A stretch of 64,000 bases of DNA. It comes from an uncultured Christensenella sp. GTDB taxonomy: Bacteria > Bacillota > Clostridia > Christensenellales > Pumilibacteraceae. Numbering within the stretch: position 1 is the stretch's first letter; every line of letters begins with the position of its first letter. Under the pieces are notes generated by a model. The model did not search any database, was not told where the DNA came from, and was given only the letters and a program-made list of their open reading frames with translations. Made by a program: the position numbers and the translations under genes. The DNA lies in the NCBI GenBank assembly GCA_910577945.1, contig CAJTNI010000007.1:1-64000 (forward strand). Reading direction: 5' to 3'. Of this stretch, positions 35,429 to 44,737 are shown in pieces.

Positions 35429-35541
35429 AACACTGTTGCTGTGCCGATAATCGGCGGTAGTAAGCGACGCGGCGCGACAAGCTTTACGGAACGGCCGTCG
35501 CGCACACGCCTATACGTTGAAGTCGGCATATCGCCTGAAAC

Positions 35542-35570
35542 AATATACCATATAACGATGCCGAACGCAA
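35542..35570 (-). promoter_or_regulatory. probable promoter of nagB-nagA
   Basis: Minus strand: TTGCGT (35565-35570), 17-bp spacer, TATATT (35542-35547). Each box deviates from consensus at two or three positions. Confidence 0.5.
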
Positions 35571-35628
35571 TACGCAATCGGGCATTTTCAATCGGATAAC
35601 GGGCACGCCCGCGCCCGACGCGCTTGCG

Positions 35629-37029
35629 TCAACCGTTGCGTATGGCTTTGTCGAGCGCGGCAAGATTGCGCCGCGCCGCATCGGCGGTTTCGCATTCCAC
35701 ATAGGCGCGGCATACGGGCTCAGTGCCCGACAGCCTGATAAGCGCCCAGCACTCGTTGTCGAAGCGGTACTTGATATTCTTGTCGATACGCTCGACGGCG
35801 CGCGGCGCGCGGTCGAACTCGGGCGGATTTTCGAGGATGCGTTCGAGGATATCCGTTTCGCCGCCGAAGCGAATTTCGTCCTCGACGCAGGCGTAATCGT
35901 ATTTGGCAAACTCGCATACCTCGCGCACGATTGCCGACACGGGCATGTTCATGACCGTAACCATTTCCGCGAACAGCGCGGAGCTGAACACCGAGTCCTT
36001 GCCGAATATGTATCCGCGCACGGTAAGCCCGCCGCTGCTCTCGCCGCCGATAAGCGCGTCGTGGCGTTTTATCGCGGCGGAAATATTCTTGAACCCGACG
36101 TCCACCTCGTGACACTCGAACCCCGCCGCCCGCGCCACCTTGTCCACCAATACGGACGTGGCGCAGTTCTTTACGGCGTCGCCCTTCATGCCGCGGTAGT
36201 TAATCAGATAGTAGTACAGGCACGCCAAAATCTCGTTGCTTGTTACGTATCTGCCGTTCTCGTCGATAATGCCCAGCCTGTCGCTGTCGCTGTCGGTCGC
36301 CATGGCGAAATCGTATCCGCCGTCGCGCACGAGCTGCGCGAGCGGCTGCATCGCCTCGCGCGTGGGGTTGGGATTGACGAACCCGAAAAACGCGTCGTGA
36401 ACGGCGTGCAGGACGGTCACGTTCTTTACGCCCAGCTGCTCGAACAGCGGACGGATACAGCTCGCGCCCACGCCGCAAAGATTGTCGTACAGGATTTTCA
36501 CCTTGCTGCCGCGCACCGCGGGCGAAAGAAACGCCGTTATGTTTTCGAGGTACTTTTGCTTGTTGGAATAGTCGACGACCAAGCCCTTTTCGCGCGCGAT
36601 ATCGGCGGGCAGCGTCTTGATTGCGCGCACGGCGCGCGTCGCGCGTTCCAAACGGTCGGTAAACGCGACGTCGGCGTCCATGCCGCCGCGCACGAACACC
36701 TTGACGCCGTTGAAGTAGTACGGGTTGTGACTCGCGGTAATCATGATTCCGTAGTCGAGCGCCTCGTCGCGCACCGCCGTCATTACGGCGGGCGACGGCA
36801 ACGGCTCGGTATACAGCAAGCACTTAACGCCGTTGGCGGCGAGCGTTTCCGCTATCCACACGGCAAAATAGCCCGAGCCGAACCGATAATCGTACCCGAC
36901 CGCGACGGGCTTGTCGCTGCCGTCCTCGCGGATAATATCGCACAATGCCTGCACAACAAGCTGTACGTTGCGTTTGGTAAAGTCCTCGCCGATAACGCCG
37001 CGAAAACCGCCCGTACCGAATTTAATCAT
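35629..37029 (-). CDS. phosphohexomutase (phosphoglucomutase/phosphomannomutase family)
   Basis: 466 aa. TASHNP (98-103) provides the phosphoserine Ser100; ATDSDSDRLGI is the magnesium loop (DSDSD in place of the usual DGDxD); IGGESSGG is the sugar-binding loop; RLSGTEP the phosphate-binding loop. Interconverts hexose-6-P and hexose-1-P; glucose, mannose or glucosamine specificity is not decided by these motifs. GGGAGA precedes the ATG. Separate from nagBA by about 200 bp. Confidence 0.9.
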   Translation of the reverse strand: MIKFGTGGFRGVIGEDFTKRNVQLVVQALCDIIREDGSDKPVAVGYDYRFGSGYFAVWIAETLAANGVKCLLYTEPLPSPAVMTAVRDEALDYGIMITASHNPYYFNGVKVFVRGGMDADVAFTDRLERATRAVRAIKTLPADIAREKGLVVDYSNKQKYLENITAFLSPAVRGSKVKILYDNLCGVGASCIRPLFEQLGVKNVTVLHAVHDAFFGFVNPNPTREAMQPLAQLVRDGGYDFAMATDSDSDRLGIIDENGRYVTSNEILACLYYYLINYRGMKGDAVKNCATSVLVDKVARAAGFECHEVDVGFKNISAAIKRHDALIGGESSGGLTVRGYIFGKDSVFSSALFAEMVTVMNMPVSAIVREVCEFAKYDYACVEDEIRFGGETDILERILENPPEFDRAPRAVERIDKNIKYRFDNECWALIRLSGTEPVCRAYVECETADAARRNLAALDKAIRNG

Positions 37030-37155
37030 ACCGTAAAGTCTCCCGTGATGTCAAAACCTATATAAAAATGGAGTAGTAATACTGAGGGTACGAAAATATA
37101 CCCCCCGAAATACAGAATAACAATGCTTACGCATTAAGCCGCGGCGAGCCGCGCG

Positions 37156-38319
37156 TCAAACGATATCGAGCGAAATTTCGTCGAGCGCAACGCCGTCGGC
37201 GGACGCAATCGTCACCGTCAGCTTGGTGCAGCCCGCAGGCGGCGTAAACTCGAAGCTGCGCGTTCCGCCCGCGTACTCGAACGTGTCACTGCCCGTAACT
37301 ACCGCGCCGTCTACGATAGTGCCGTACTCGACCGTGACCGTCGCCGCGCCCGTGCCGATAAGCGTGAGCGCAAGGCCGAGCCCGCCGCAGTCGATAAACG
37401 CGTCCTGCGATATCTCGCCCGTAAACGTGCTGCCGCCCGTCGCCGCGCCGCTCGTCACGCCGGAAACGTTCCACACGAACTCGTCGCCCGCGCGTTCGGC
37501 GGCAAGCGTGCCGTTCGCGATAAGCTTGCTCTCGAACCCGTGTCCCGTCGTAGGTATGGCGCGATAGCTCTCGTTTTCCGTCATTTTACGCGCGACCTCG
37601 GTCGCCGTCTCGCCCGCGAACCGCGAGTATTTGAACCCTCGTATCACGAGGTTGTCGGTCTCGAAATCGGGCTCGCCGCACCAGCCGTTGGGCAGCCAGC
37701 ACCCGATATTGAGGTACATTTCGCCCGTCGGCACATACCCGCGCAACGTGGTTACGAGCACGTCGTCCACATAGAACTCCACCCGCGCGTTGTCGCCCGT
37801 ATGCCAATCGAACCGATACTTATGGAACTTGCCGTCGTTGAGTGCCGTCGGCACTTTCTTGTACTCGTGCTCGACATTAGTCAGCGTTTGATAGGACGAG
37901 AACAGCGCCTTTGTATACGAGCCGACGCCGTACTCGCTGTTGCTTGCCGCGACCGTGCCGTAAATCTCGATATCTATCTCGTTGTTGTAGCGCGCCTCGT
38001 CGCTCGTTTCGTACAGCCACATGGACGTGCAAACGCCGTTGACCGAGGGAATTTTCATTTCCACCTCGAAGCTGCCCGGACCGTACGCCTCGCGCGACGT
38101 AAGCACTCCGCCCGTGCGCTTGCCCGAGCTGAAATCGGCATTGACCGAAACGCCGCGCTTGTCGCCGTAGTAGTAGTCGCCGTTAACGGCGATAAGGATA
38201 TCGCCGTTTGCGGCTTTCATTACGTTTTCGGGAATGACCCCGCCGTGCGTTTGCGTCGTGTCGGTGATGCCCCAAACTCGGTTCATCGCCAGCCAATCGC
38301 CCACGTTGATAGGCTGCAA
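37156..38319 (-). CDS. GH16 beta-glucanase-type domain, apparently cut off from its N-terminal part by a frameshift
   Basis: 387 aa from a TTG at 38319. NEIDIEIYG (residues 113-121) contains the GH16 catalytic pair Glu114 and Glu118 (ExDxE); GHG-type C-terminal carbohydrate-binding-like beta domain from about 235. No signal peptide, unlike the other GH16 protein in this locus, although the substrate would be extracellular. Reading upstream in frame gives VNPDDTKLQ back to the end of the preceding lipoprotein gene, whose stop is 16 bp before this start. One base less in a GGGG run near 38339 would fuse them. It may therefore be the C-terminal half of one secreted protein. Confidence 0.75.
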   Translation of the reverse strand: MQPINVGDWLAMNRVWGITDTTQTHGGVIPENVMKAANGDILIAVNGDYYYGDKRGVSVNADFSSGKRTGGVLTSREAYGPGSFEVEMKIPSVNGVCTSMWLYETSDEARYNNEIDIEIYGTVAASNSEYGVGSYTKALFSSYQTLTNVEHEYKKVPTALNDGKFHKYRFDWHTGDNARVEFYVDDVLVTTLRGYVPTGEMYLNIGCWLPNGWCGEPDFETDNLVIRGFKYSRFAGETATEVARKMTENESYRAIPTTGHGFESKLIANGTLAAERAGDEFVWNVSGVTSGAATGGSTFTGEISQDAFIDCGGLGLALTLIGTGAATVTVEYGTIVDGAVVTGSDTFEYAGGTRSFEFTPPAGCTKLTVTIASADGVALDEISLDIV

Positions 38320-38335
38320 TTTCGTATCGTCGGGA

Positions 38336-41300
38336 TTAACCCCGAAGAAACTCCTTCACCAACGCGGTTATTTCTGCGGTAAACCCGTTGGTATACGTCA
38401 CCGCGCTGTTGTCGGTGTCGTAGTATGCGGTATCGTCGGCGTTAAACGCGAGCTTATCGGACGCGACGGTATTTACGTTAGTTCCAGCGCCGTCGCCGAT
38501 TGCGGTCGTCGCACCGTCGGCGGAAATCGTAACAAACAAGCAATCGCTCGTCACGCCGCCCCCCGAATTGTTACCTACTATACCGCCTTGCGCCCAGCCG
38601 CCGCTCTTTTGCACCTTGCCTATAAACACACAACCCTTAACCACGGAGTTAGCCGCGTCGTTGCCGTAGCAAATACCGCCTGCACCCGCGCCGTCGCTAA
38701 TCAACTCCGTAACGTTAACAAAGCAATTTTCAATCGTGCCGCCTCTGTTGACGCCTGCGATGATACCCGACGCGCTAATGCCGCTGTACGCTTTTCCGCT
38801 TGCTATAACCATGTTTCTAATCGTACCGCCGTTATTGACAATCATGCCGAAGCCCCAACCGCTTTCGCTGTACAAATCCAAATTGGTAATCTTTTTGTAG
38901 TTACCGTCAAGCACGCCTGTAAACGGGTTGTCAACGTTGCTAATCGGAGTAAACGCGTCTTTGCTTTCGTCAAACGCTATATCCTCGGTTATAATGTATC
39001 TGCCTGCAAGGTCGTTACCGATAGCTCTGAGCGCCGCCTTATCGGCAATGCCCAGCCACACGTCGGCGGTCACGGTTGCGGGAGTGAGGTCGCCGCTGCT
39101 CACGGTGAGCGTAATGCTCTCGCCGTAAATCGCGCCCTCTACCGCTACCGTATAGTCTGCCGCAGACACGTCGAGATACTGCGTCCAATCCACGTTGTCG
39201 AGCGCCCAACCGCCGTCGGCAGCGTACGGAACAATCACCTTGCTCACGCCCGCTTTGAGCGTTGCGGTAAGCTCGCCCTGCGACGCGGTAACGGTTACTT
39301 TGCCGTTAATCGTGCGCTCGTTCACGCCGTCGTTATACACAAACACCACGTCCTGCTCGCCGACGGCTGACGTATCGAGCCCGCGAACCTCGGTGGGCGA
39401 AACCGATTTTGTCGTGCCGTCCGTCATTTCTACGGTCAGCTTAATGCTGCTCAACACAAGCTCGCCGCCCTCGATGCAGGTTATATTTTGGGTTTCCACA
39501 GCGGAAATGCCGAGCGCGTACGGGTCGCCTACCGTTACCGCTACGCTGTCTACGTACACGCCATTGACCTTTACGCCGATTTTGAACATTTTTACGTTCT
39601 CGAAAAGCGCGCTCGTCACGCTATCCGCAAACCGAATTACGTAATCGCCGCCGCTGTTATTTTTGATTTCCAATACGGGCGCGTCGAGCTCCTCCGCCGC
39701 TTCGTTAGCCGTCCAATCCGCCAAGAACTCAATCGTTTCGATTTCCGCATTGCTGAATACCTTGATATTGATATCCTGCCCGACGTAAATCTTCTTGTCG
39801 TACGAAACGACTTTACCGAACGTCTCCGAGCCGTAATACGTGCCGCTGTTCTCGACGTACACCCAGCCGTCGCCGAAAGTATCGGTCAGGTCGGTTTTAT
39901 CGCCGTTTACGCAGTTAACAGCAGTGCCCTTGCCGTCCTTGGTCGCGGCAATAAGCGTCGCGCCTATATCGGTAAAGGTTTGATTATCCCAACTGCCGTA
40001 TTTGAAGTACGACGCATAGCACGCCACGTTCTTGACAGTACCGCCGTTGTAATCGGCAACGTATCCGCAACCGCGCTCGGCGGCGTATTCCACGAAAAGC
40101 TTGCAGCCGTCGTCGATAACAACGTTTTCTATCGTGCCGAGGTTAACGCCCGCGATAAGCGCCGACGCTTGCCCGCCCTTGACGTCCGCGTCGCGCAGCG
40201 TGAAGTTCTTTACCGTTCCCGTCTCGCCGATGTATCCAAACATTCCCAGATAATGGCTTTTGTACGACCACGGCGCGTCTTGATACATAATGAGCAAGTC
40301 GTTGACGATATGTCCTCTGCCGTCGAACGTGCCCGTAAACGGTTTACCCTCCTGCGTCAATTCGGTAGCGTCACCGAAAACAAGCGTTACGGGGTCGTTT
40401 TCCGCGCCCGTGCCCTTGATAGGCGCTTGACCGATAGGCGATACGCCTTTCGACCACCATTCGGACATAACGTTATTCTTAACCCAATGTCCGTCGAGCG
40501 ACAAGTCGTTTTGCAAAATGTAATATCCGTCGAGATTGTCGTTTATCGCCTTGAAATCGTCGGCGGTGCGTATGTAGCTAGCGACGATAATGTTGAGGAA
40601 TTCGCCGTCGGCGTTGACGAGCTTTGCGCCCGACTTGGCGAACGCGCTCGCCGCAACGTACGTGCCGTCGTCATCCGTCGTAACGGCGAGCGACGCGCCC
40701 GTCATGTCGGTGACGGCAGTCAGCTTTTTATCGGAAATCTTGTACTTTTCCGCAGTTGCCGAAAACTCGTTTTCCACCGCGACGTACTTCGTACCCGCCG
40801 CGTCGAGGTCGGCGACGGTGCGCTGCTTAACCTGTATACGGAAATCGCATACCGCAGTACCCCCCCCCACGGAATCCTCGTACTCGACCTCGACCTTCTT
40901 TTGCCCGACGGTCGTCAAATCGACGACGTTTTTGACTTTGAGGTCGGCGACGGTCAACTCTTTTTCCGATTTGTCGCTATATACCGCCTTGACGCGAATG
41001 CCCGTCAAATCGACGGCGCTCGCCTTTTCGTCGAGGAAATATACCGCCTTTGTCGGCTGCGCGTCCAGCTTCAAGCGGCTGTTGAGCGTTTTGTCGTCCT
41101 CGTCGCCGCCCGTCGGCTTGACGTACTTATAAACAAGCTCGTTCGACTTGTCGCTGTTTTGCCAGCCCGATTCGGTGGTCTTTGCCACGACGCTCACCTT
41201 GTATTCGCCCGTTTCCGAAACGCTTATGGTATAGCTCGTGTCCGTCGTATCGACGGTGTTCGCGCCGACGGTCACGTCGTAGCTCGTAGCATGCTCCACC

Positions 41301-41461
41301 GCGCTCCAACTGACGACGCTGCCGTCAATCGAAATAACGGGCGCGGCAAGCTTTTGTTCGCCCGTCGTGCTGTCGTTGCATGCAAACAGCAAGCACGACC
41401 CCGCGACGACCGCGGTCATCGCCGAAGCGCACGCTATTGTTTTTGCGATTTTTTTATTCAT
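38336..41461 (-). CDS. large lipoprotein with Ig-like and GLUG-type repeats
   Basis: 1041 aa from MNKKIAKTIACASAMTAVVA with lipobox LFAC. The N-terminal third contains fibronectin/Ig-like beta domains, including a Big_3-like region (DLTGIRVKAVYSDKSEKELT; a second copy near 700). Two GLUG-type regions follow: YYILQNDLSLDGHW...GTFDGRGHIVNDLL (about 320-480) and GRYIITEDIAFDESKDAFTP...GGTIENCFVNVT (about 830-1000). Ends abruptly at KEFLRG. A nine-G tract (coding strand) lies near residue 200. Start set by GGAGTGGAAATC before the second ATG. Likely a surface glycan-binding or adhesion protein of the beta-glucan locus. Confidence 0.85.
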   Translation of the reverse strand: MNKKIAKTIACASAMTAVVAGSCLLFACNDSTTGEQKLAAPVISIDGSVVSWSAVEHATSYDVTVGANTVDTTDTSYTISVSETGEYKVSVVAKTTESGWQNSDKSNELVYKYVKPTGGDEDDKTLNSRLKLDAQPTKAVYFLDEKASAVDLTGIRVKAVYSDKSEKELTVADLKVKNVVDLTTVGQKKVEVEYEDSVGGGTAVCDFRIQVKQRTVADLDAAGTKYVAVENEFSATAEKYKISDKKLTAVTDMTGASLAVTTDDDGTYVAASAFAKSGAKLVNADGEFLNIIVASYIRTADDFKAINDNLDGYYILQNDLSLDGHWVKNNVMSEWWSKGVSPIGQAPIKGTGAENDPVTLVFGDATELTQEGKPFTGTFDGRGHIVNDLLIMYQDAPWSYKSHYLGMFGYIGETGTVKNFTLRDADVKGGQASALIAGVNLGTIENVVIDDGCKLFVEYAAERGCGYVADYNGGTVKNVACYASYFKYGSWDNQTFTDIGATLIAATKDGKGTAVNCVNGDKTDLTDTFGDGWVYVENSGTYYGSETFGKVVSYDKKIYVGQDINIKVFSNAEIETIEFLADWTANEAAEELDAPVLEIKNNSGGDYVIRFADSVTSALFENVKMFKIGVKVNGVYVDSVAVTVGDPYALGISAVETQNITCIEGGELVLSSIKLTVEMTDGTTKSVSPTEVRGLDTSAVGEQDVVFVYNDGVNERTINGKVTVTASQGELTATLKAGVSKVIVPYAADGGWALDNVDWTQYLDVSAADYTVAVEGAIYGESITLTVSSGDLTPATVTADVWLGIADKAALRAIGNDLAGRYIITEDIAFDESKDAFTPISNVDNPFTGVLDGNYKKITNLDLYSESGWGFGMIVNNGGTIRNMVIASGKAYSGISASGIIAGVNRGGTIENCFVNVTELISDGAGAGGICYGNDAANSVVKGCVFIGKVQKSGGWAQGGIVGNNSGGGVTSDCLFVTISADGATTAIGDGAGTNVNTVASDKLAFNADDTAYYDTDNSAVTYTNGFTAEITALVKEFLRG
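40860..40868. repeat. nine-base C/G homopolymer in the lipoprotein gene
   Basis: Nine C on the plus strand (nine G in the gene), encoding part of DSVGGGTAV. Currently in frame. Much longer than any other C or G run seen here. Confidence 0.9.
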
Positions 41462-41545
41462 GATTTCCACTCCTTATTGGAATTATTTTTTTCTTGAAAG
41501 TCGGTATTCGAGCGACGTACCGCGCCGAGCGCAGGGTCGTGCCGC

Positions 41546-42673
41546 TCATTCGAACGCCGCGTCGGTTATGCTCTCCACGGCTTTTGCCACCGCGCCGATT
41601 ACCGACGCGTTTCCGCCCAGCGTGGTCGGAACTGCGGTACAGCTCCCCACCGCCTCGGCTATTTGCTCGTTGACGGCGCGCATGTATTCGTCGCCGAACC
41701 CCGTAGCTCTGCCCGACACGACGACCGTCGAAATATCGAGCAGCTCCACAATGTCTTTGAGCACGCCGCCGAGACAGCGCGCGGTCGCAAGCACGTATTC
41801 GCGCGCGGCGGCGTCGGACTCGTACAGCGCCAGCGCCTCGGCGGTATGCTTAACGCCCAGCCTCGCCTTGACGGCGCGCAACGACACGAATTCGTCGAGC
41901 GCGTCGCGCCTGCCCTCGAACTCGGTGCGCATGCGCCCGACCTCGCCCGCAAAGCCCTGCGAGCCGCTGTACAGCTTGCCGCCGAGCACGAGCGCGCCGC
42001 CTATGCCCTCGTCCACATGCACGAGCATGCCGTTTTCCACGCCCGCGAGCAGCCCGCGGTGCATTTCCGCATGCCCCGCAAGGTCGATATCGTTGGTCAT
42101 TTTTACCGTCACGCCGAACTGCCGCGAAAACAAATTGACTATGTAGTTCTTTTCGCCGAACAAATCCTTATCGAACTGCGGCGATAATTGCAGCTCGCCC
42201 GTCATGGTGTTTACGCGCCCGGGCACGGACACGTCGATGCCGAGCAACGGCACGTCGCGATACTCGGGCTTTGCCAAAAGGTTTTTGAGCGAAAGCACCA
42301 GCTCGTACACCGTCGCCACGTCGTATCGCTCCACGCGCGTTTCCGTAAAATCGGTTATTTGCATTTTCATGTCGCTTATAACCACCTGCGCGCGGTGGTT
42401 GGCAAGCCCCACCGCCGCCACGCACCCGAACTTTTCGTTGACCGAATAGTACACCGGTCTGCGCCCGACCGAAGTAGTCGCCGCCACCTCGTCGTCCGTC
42501 ACCTTGCGAATGTATCCGCCCTTTTCCAGCTCGCAAATGATTGACGACAGCGCGGCGTTGCTCAAATCCAGCCCACGCGACAGCATGGTCGCCGAGCTGT
42601 CCGCCTTGCGCAGCTCGCGCATAACCAGCCTGTTGTTTAAGCACCGTGCATAGCTCTGATTCTTCCCCGTCAT
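41546..42673 (-). CDS. ROK-family transcriptional regulator (XylR/NagC-like)
   Basis: 375 aa. N-terminal winged helix-turn-helix: NNRLVMRELRKADSSATMLS and SNAALSSIICELEKGGYIRK. ROK domain from about 80 with HVDEGIGGALVLGGKLYSGS and GFAGEVGRM. The zinc-binding CxCGxxGC cluster and its histidine typical of ROK kinases are missing, so it is not a kinase. Would bind a sugar ligand and repress the beta-glucan locus around it. GGGGGGAATAAG precedes the ATG; sits 14 bp after the upstream lipoprotein gene. Confidence 0.88.
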   Translation of the reverse strand: MTGKNQSYARCLNNRLVMRELRKADSSATMLSRGLDLSNAALSSIICELEKGGYIRKVTDDEVAATTSVGRRPVYYSVNEKFGCVAAVGLANHRAQVVISDMKMQITDFTETRVERYDVATVYELVLSLKNLLAKPEYRDVPLLGIDVSVPGRVNTMTGELQLSPQFDKDLFGEKNYIVNLFSRQFGVTVKMTNDIDLAGHAEMHRGLLAGVENGMLVHVDEGIGGALVLGGKLYSGSQGFAGEVGRMRTEFEGRRDALDEFVSLRAVKARLGVKHTAEALALYESDAAAREYVLATARCLGGVLKDIVELLDISTVVVSGRATGFGDEYMRAVNEQIAEAVGSCTAVPTTLGGNASVIGAVAKAVESITDAAFE

Positions 42674-42687
42674 GACCTTATTCCCCC

Positions 42688-44394
42688 CTAGCGTATTTGC
42701 GTAACCGTGAGCACGGGCATGCCGTCCGCGTCGGTCGTCCAACCGCTCCATGCCGAAATATCGGCTTTTTCTATAAGCTCCGTCGCCGACGCGTACACAG
42801 CGCTGTTCACGCCGTCGCCCACGCCGCAAAGCGTCAGCGTTTCGGGTCGGTCGCCGTTAACCAGCTCAGGGTCGGAGTTGTGCGACGGGTCGTCCACCGC
42901 ATAGCAGCTTTCGATTACGCCCTCGTTGATGCCGCACAGCGCGCCGTAGCTGTTGTTCGCCGTCACCCAGCCGAGACTGATGCAGTTGCGAATATCGCCC
43001 TGATTCCTGCCGACGAGCCCGCCCGCGACGCGGTGTCCGCCCTCGGCGTTTTCCAAAATCACCTTGACCGACACGCGGCAGTTTTCCACCGTGCCGAGGT
43101 TGAACCCGACAAGCCCGCCCGAGTACGAGCACGTATAGCTCGACTCGCCCTCGGCGCTTTCGAGAATTATGTTCCTGAGCACGCCGTCGGCGGTCATGTA
43201 TCCGACGAAGCCCGCGTTGAAATACTTGGCGGCTACGTCGTAATCTATTTCGGGTGTGTGCGCGGGGTCGTCGCTCTCCGACTTGTCGCTGCCCTGCACC
43301 CAATCCATCCACAGCCCGCTTATCTTGTGCCCGAGCCCATCGATTGTGCCGCGGAACGCGTCCGCCGTCGCCGAGCCGTCCGTCACGTCGTGATACGTGC
43401 CGATGGGCGACCACCCGCCCTTTTTATCGGCGAGGTAGTCGGAAAGGTCGATATCGTTGACCATAGCGTAATAGCCGGCGAGCGCCTCGCGGCTCGACCC
43501 GATTGCCGCCAAATCCTCGGCGGTGCGCAGGTACGCGGCGACCTTGACGACGGCTACCGCCGCGTTCTTGGCTGTGAGAATGCGTATCTCGTTTTCGCCC
43601 GCGGGCAGCGCCGCCACGACCGCCTGCTTTACGGTAAGAGTGCGCGTCGCCTTGTCGTAAGAATATCCGTCCGCGCTCACTGCCGCGCGCCCGAGCTCCA
43701 CGCCCAAAACGCCCTGCTCGGCAAACACCGCGCCGCTGCCAGACATGTCGCCGTAGTCGATTACGAACTCGATATCGCGCCCGACGCCATGCTCTGCGAA
43801 CTCGACGGCGTTTTCGGTGACTATGAGGTCGCCGACCGCCGCGAGAAAATCCTTTTCCGCGCTCGCGCCGTGCGAGGCGGCGACGACGGTAAACGGCGTG
43901 CCGTCCGCCACGATTTGCGTATACGTAACCCTGCCGCTCGACGGGTCGACTTTTATGCCGTCCACCGCGGTTTTTAGCGAGTACGAAACGCCGTAGCCGC
44001 CCGCCGTAGCCGATACGCGGTCGCCGTCCACTATGTACTTAGCCGCGGATACAAACTCGACAACGGGCGCGGACACGGGCACGGTTAAAGTCAAAACCGC
44101 AGTAGACGTAATCTTGCCGTCCACGACCGCCGCCAAAACCACCTGCGTGCCGTTCTCCACGCCGTCGGCGATTGTAATCGTGCCGTCGGCGGAAACGGTT
44201 ACGCCGTCGGGCGCGCTCAATAGCGTATAGCTCGCGTCGGCGTTGTCAATGCAAACTCGGTCGCCGCTCGCGACCGTGTATTCGCCGCGCTCGAACTCGA
44301 CGGTCGCAGTCGCGCCGCCCGAGCAGCCCAGCGCGAGCGCGGCGGTCGCCGCCGCACAGCACGCGAATATGAGTAGCTTTTTGTGTTTTTTCAT
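42688..44394 (-). CDS. GLUG-motif lipoprotein
   Basis: 568 aa from MKKHKKLLIFACCAAATAAL with lipobox LALGC. Two or three cadherin/Ig-like (putative Ig, YTLLSAPDGVTVSADGTI-type) beta domains in the first half, then GLUG-type repeats: GYYAMVNDIDLSDY, FRGTIDGLGHKISGLWMD, YSGGLVGFNLGTVENC, VAGGLVGRNQGDIRNC and GALCGINEGVIESC. Similar overall plan to the 1041-aa lipoprotein, but without the GH16 part. Probably a surface glycan-binding protein. First gene downstream of a repeat block. Confidence 0.85.
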   Translation of the reverse strand: MKKHKKLLIFACCAAATAALALGCSGGATATVEFERGEYTVASGDRVCIDNADASYTLLSAPDGVTVSADGTITIADGVENGTQVVLAAVVDGKITSTAVLTLTVPVSAPVVEFVSAAKYIVDGDRVSATAGGYGVSYSLKTAVDGIKVDPSSGRVTYTQIVADGTPFTVVAASHGASAEKDFLAAVGDLIVTENAVEFAEHGVGRDIEFVIDYGDMSGSGAVFAEQGVLGVELGRAAVSADGYSYDKATRTLTVKQAVVAALPAGENEIRILTAKNAAVAVVKVAAYLRTAEDLAAIGSSREALAGYYAMVNDIDLSDYLADKKGGWSPIGTYHDVTDGSATADAFRGTIDGLGHKISGLWMDWVQGSDKSESDDPAHTPEIDYDVAAKYFNAGFVGYMTADGVLRNIILESAEGESSYTCSYSGGLVGFNLGTVENCRVSVKVILENAEGGHRVAGGLVGRNQGDIRNCISLGWVTANNSYGALCGINEGVIESCYAVDDPSHNSDPELVNGDRPETLTLCGVGDGVNSAVYASATELIEKADISAWSGWTTDADGMPVLTVTQIR

Positions 44395-44412
44395 TGTTTC
44401 GCACTCCTTCAA

Positions 44413-44737
44413 TCTGTAATTCGTAATTGAGTGACATTGCTATATGACGTCATTTCGACCGCAGCACACAATAGTGTGCGGAGCGGAGAAATCTTTCCTA
44501 TTATAAATAGATTTCTCGACTGCGAGGGCTTCGCCCGCCGCGCGGTTTTGTTTAGTCAGGAAACGACGGCGGCGCGCATCGCCAAAGGCAATATGCTTAC
44601 ACATTGTTGTCGCTGCCCGATATACTACGCGCGCGACGGGCAACAGGCGGCAAGCCGCCGACGGGAGTGTAGACCCACCTACATGACCGAGGCGGCGCGT
44701 CCGCACGTAGCCCGTATCCGCCGATGCATACGCCGCG
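44413..44737. repeat. dispersed-repeat block between transporter and lipoprotein genes
   Basis: Contains CATTTCGA and ATTTCTCGACTGCG (units shared with 23.7-24.4 kb) and, from about 44566, a second unit beginning CGCCAAAGGCAATATGC and passing through TACTACGCGCGCGACGGGCA and GACGGGAGTGTAGA to CACGTAGCCCGTAT. That second unit recurs at 63.72-64.0 kb. No gene is seen. Confidence 0.8.

Noticed and set aside
37024-37050. Promoter TTGACA-18-TATGAT at the phosphohexomutase start
   Set aside because: The -10 overlaps the ATG itself and a good GGGAGA ribosome binding site lies between the boxes, so transcription must begin further upstream.
39488-41497. 669-codon open frame antisense to the GLUG/Ig-like lipoprotein
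   Set aside because: Same shadow effect; low-complexity Arg/Val/Ala composition and no start signals.
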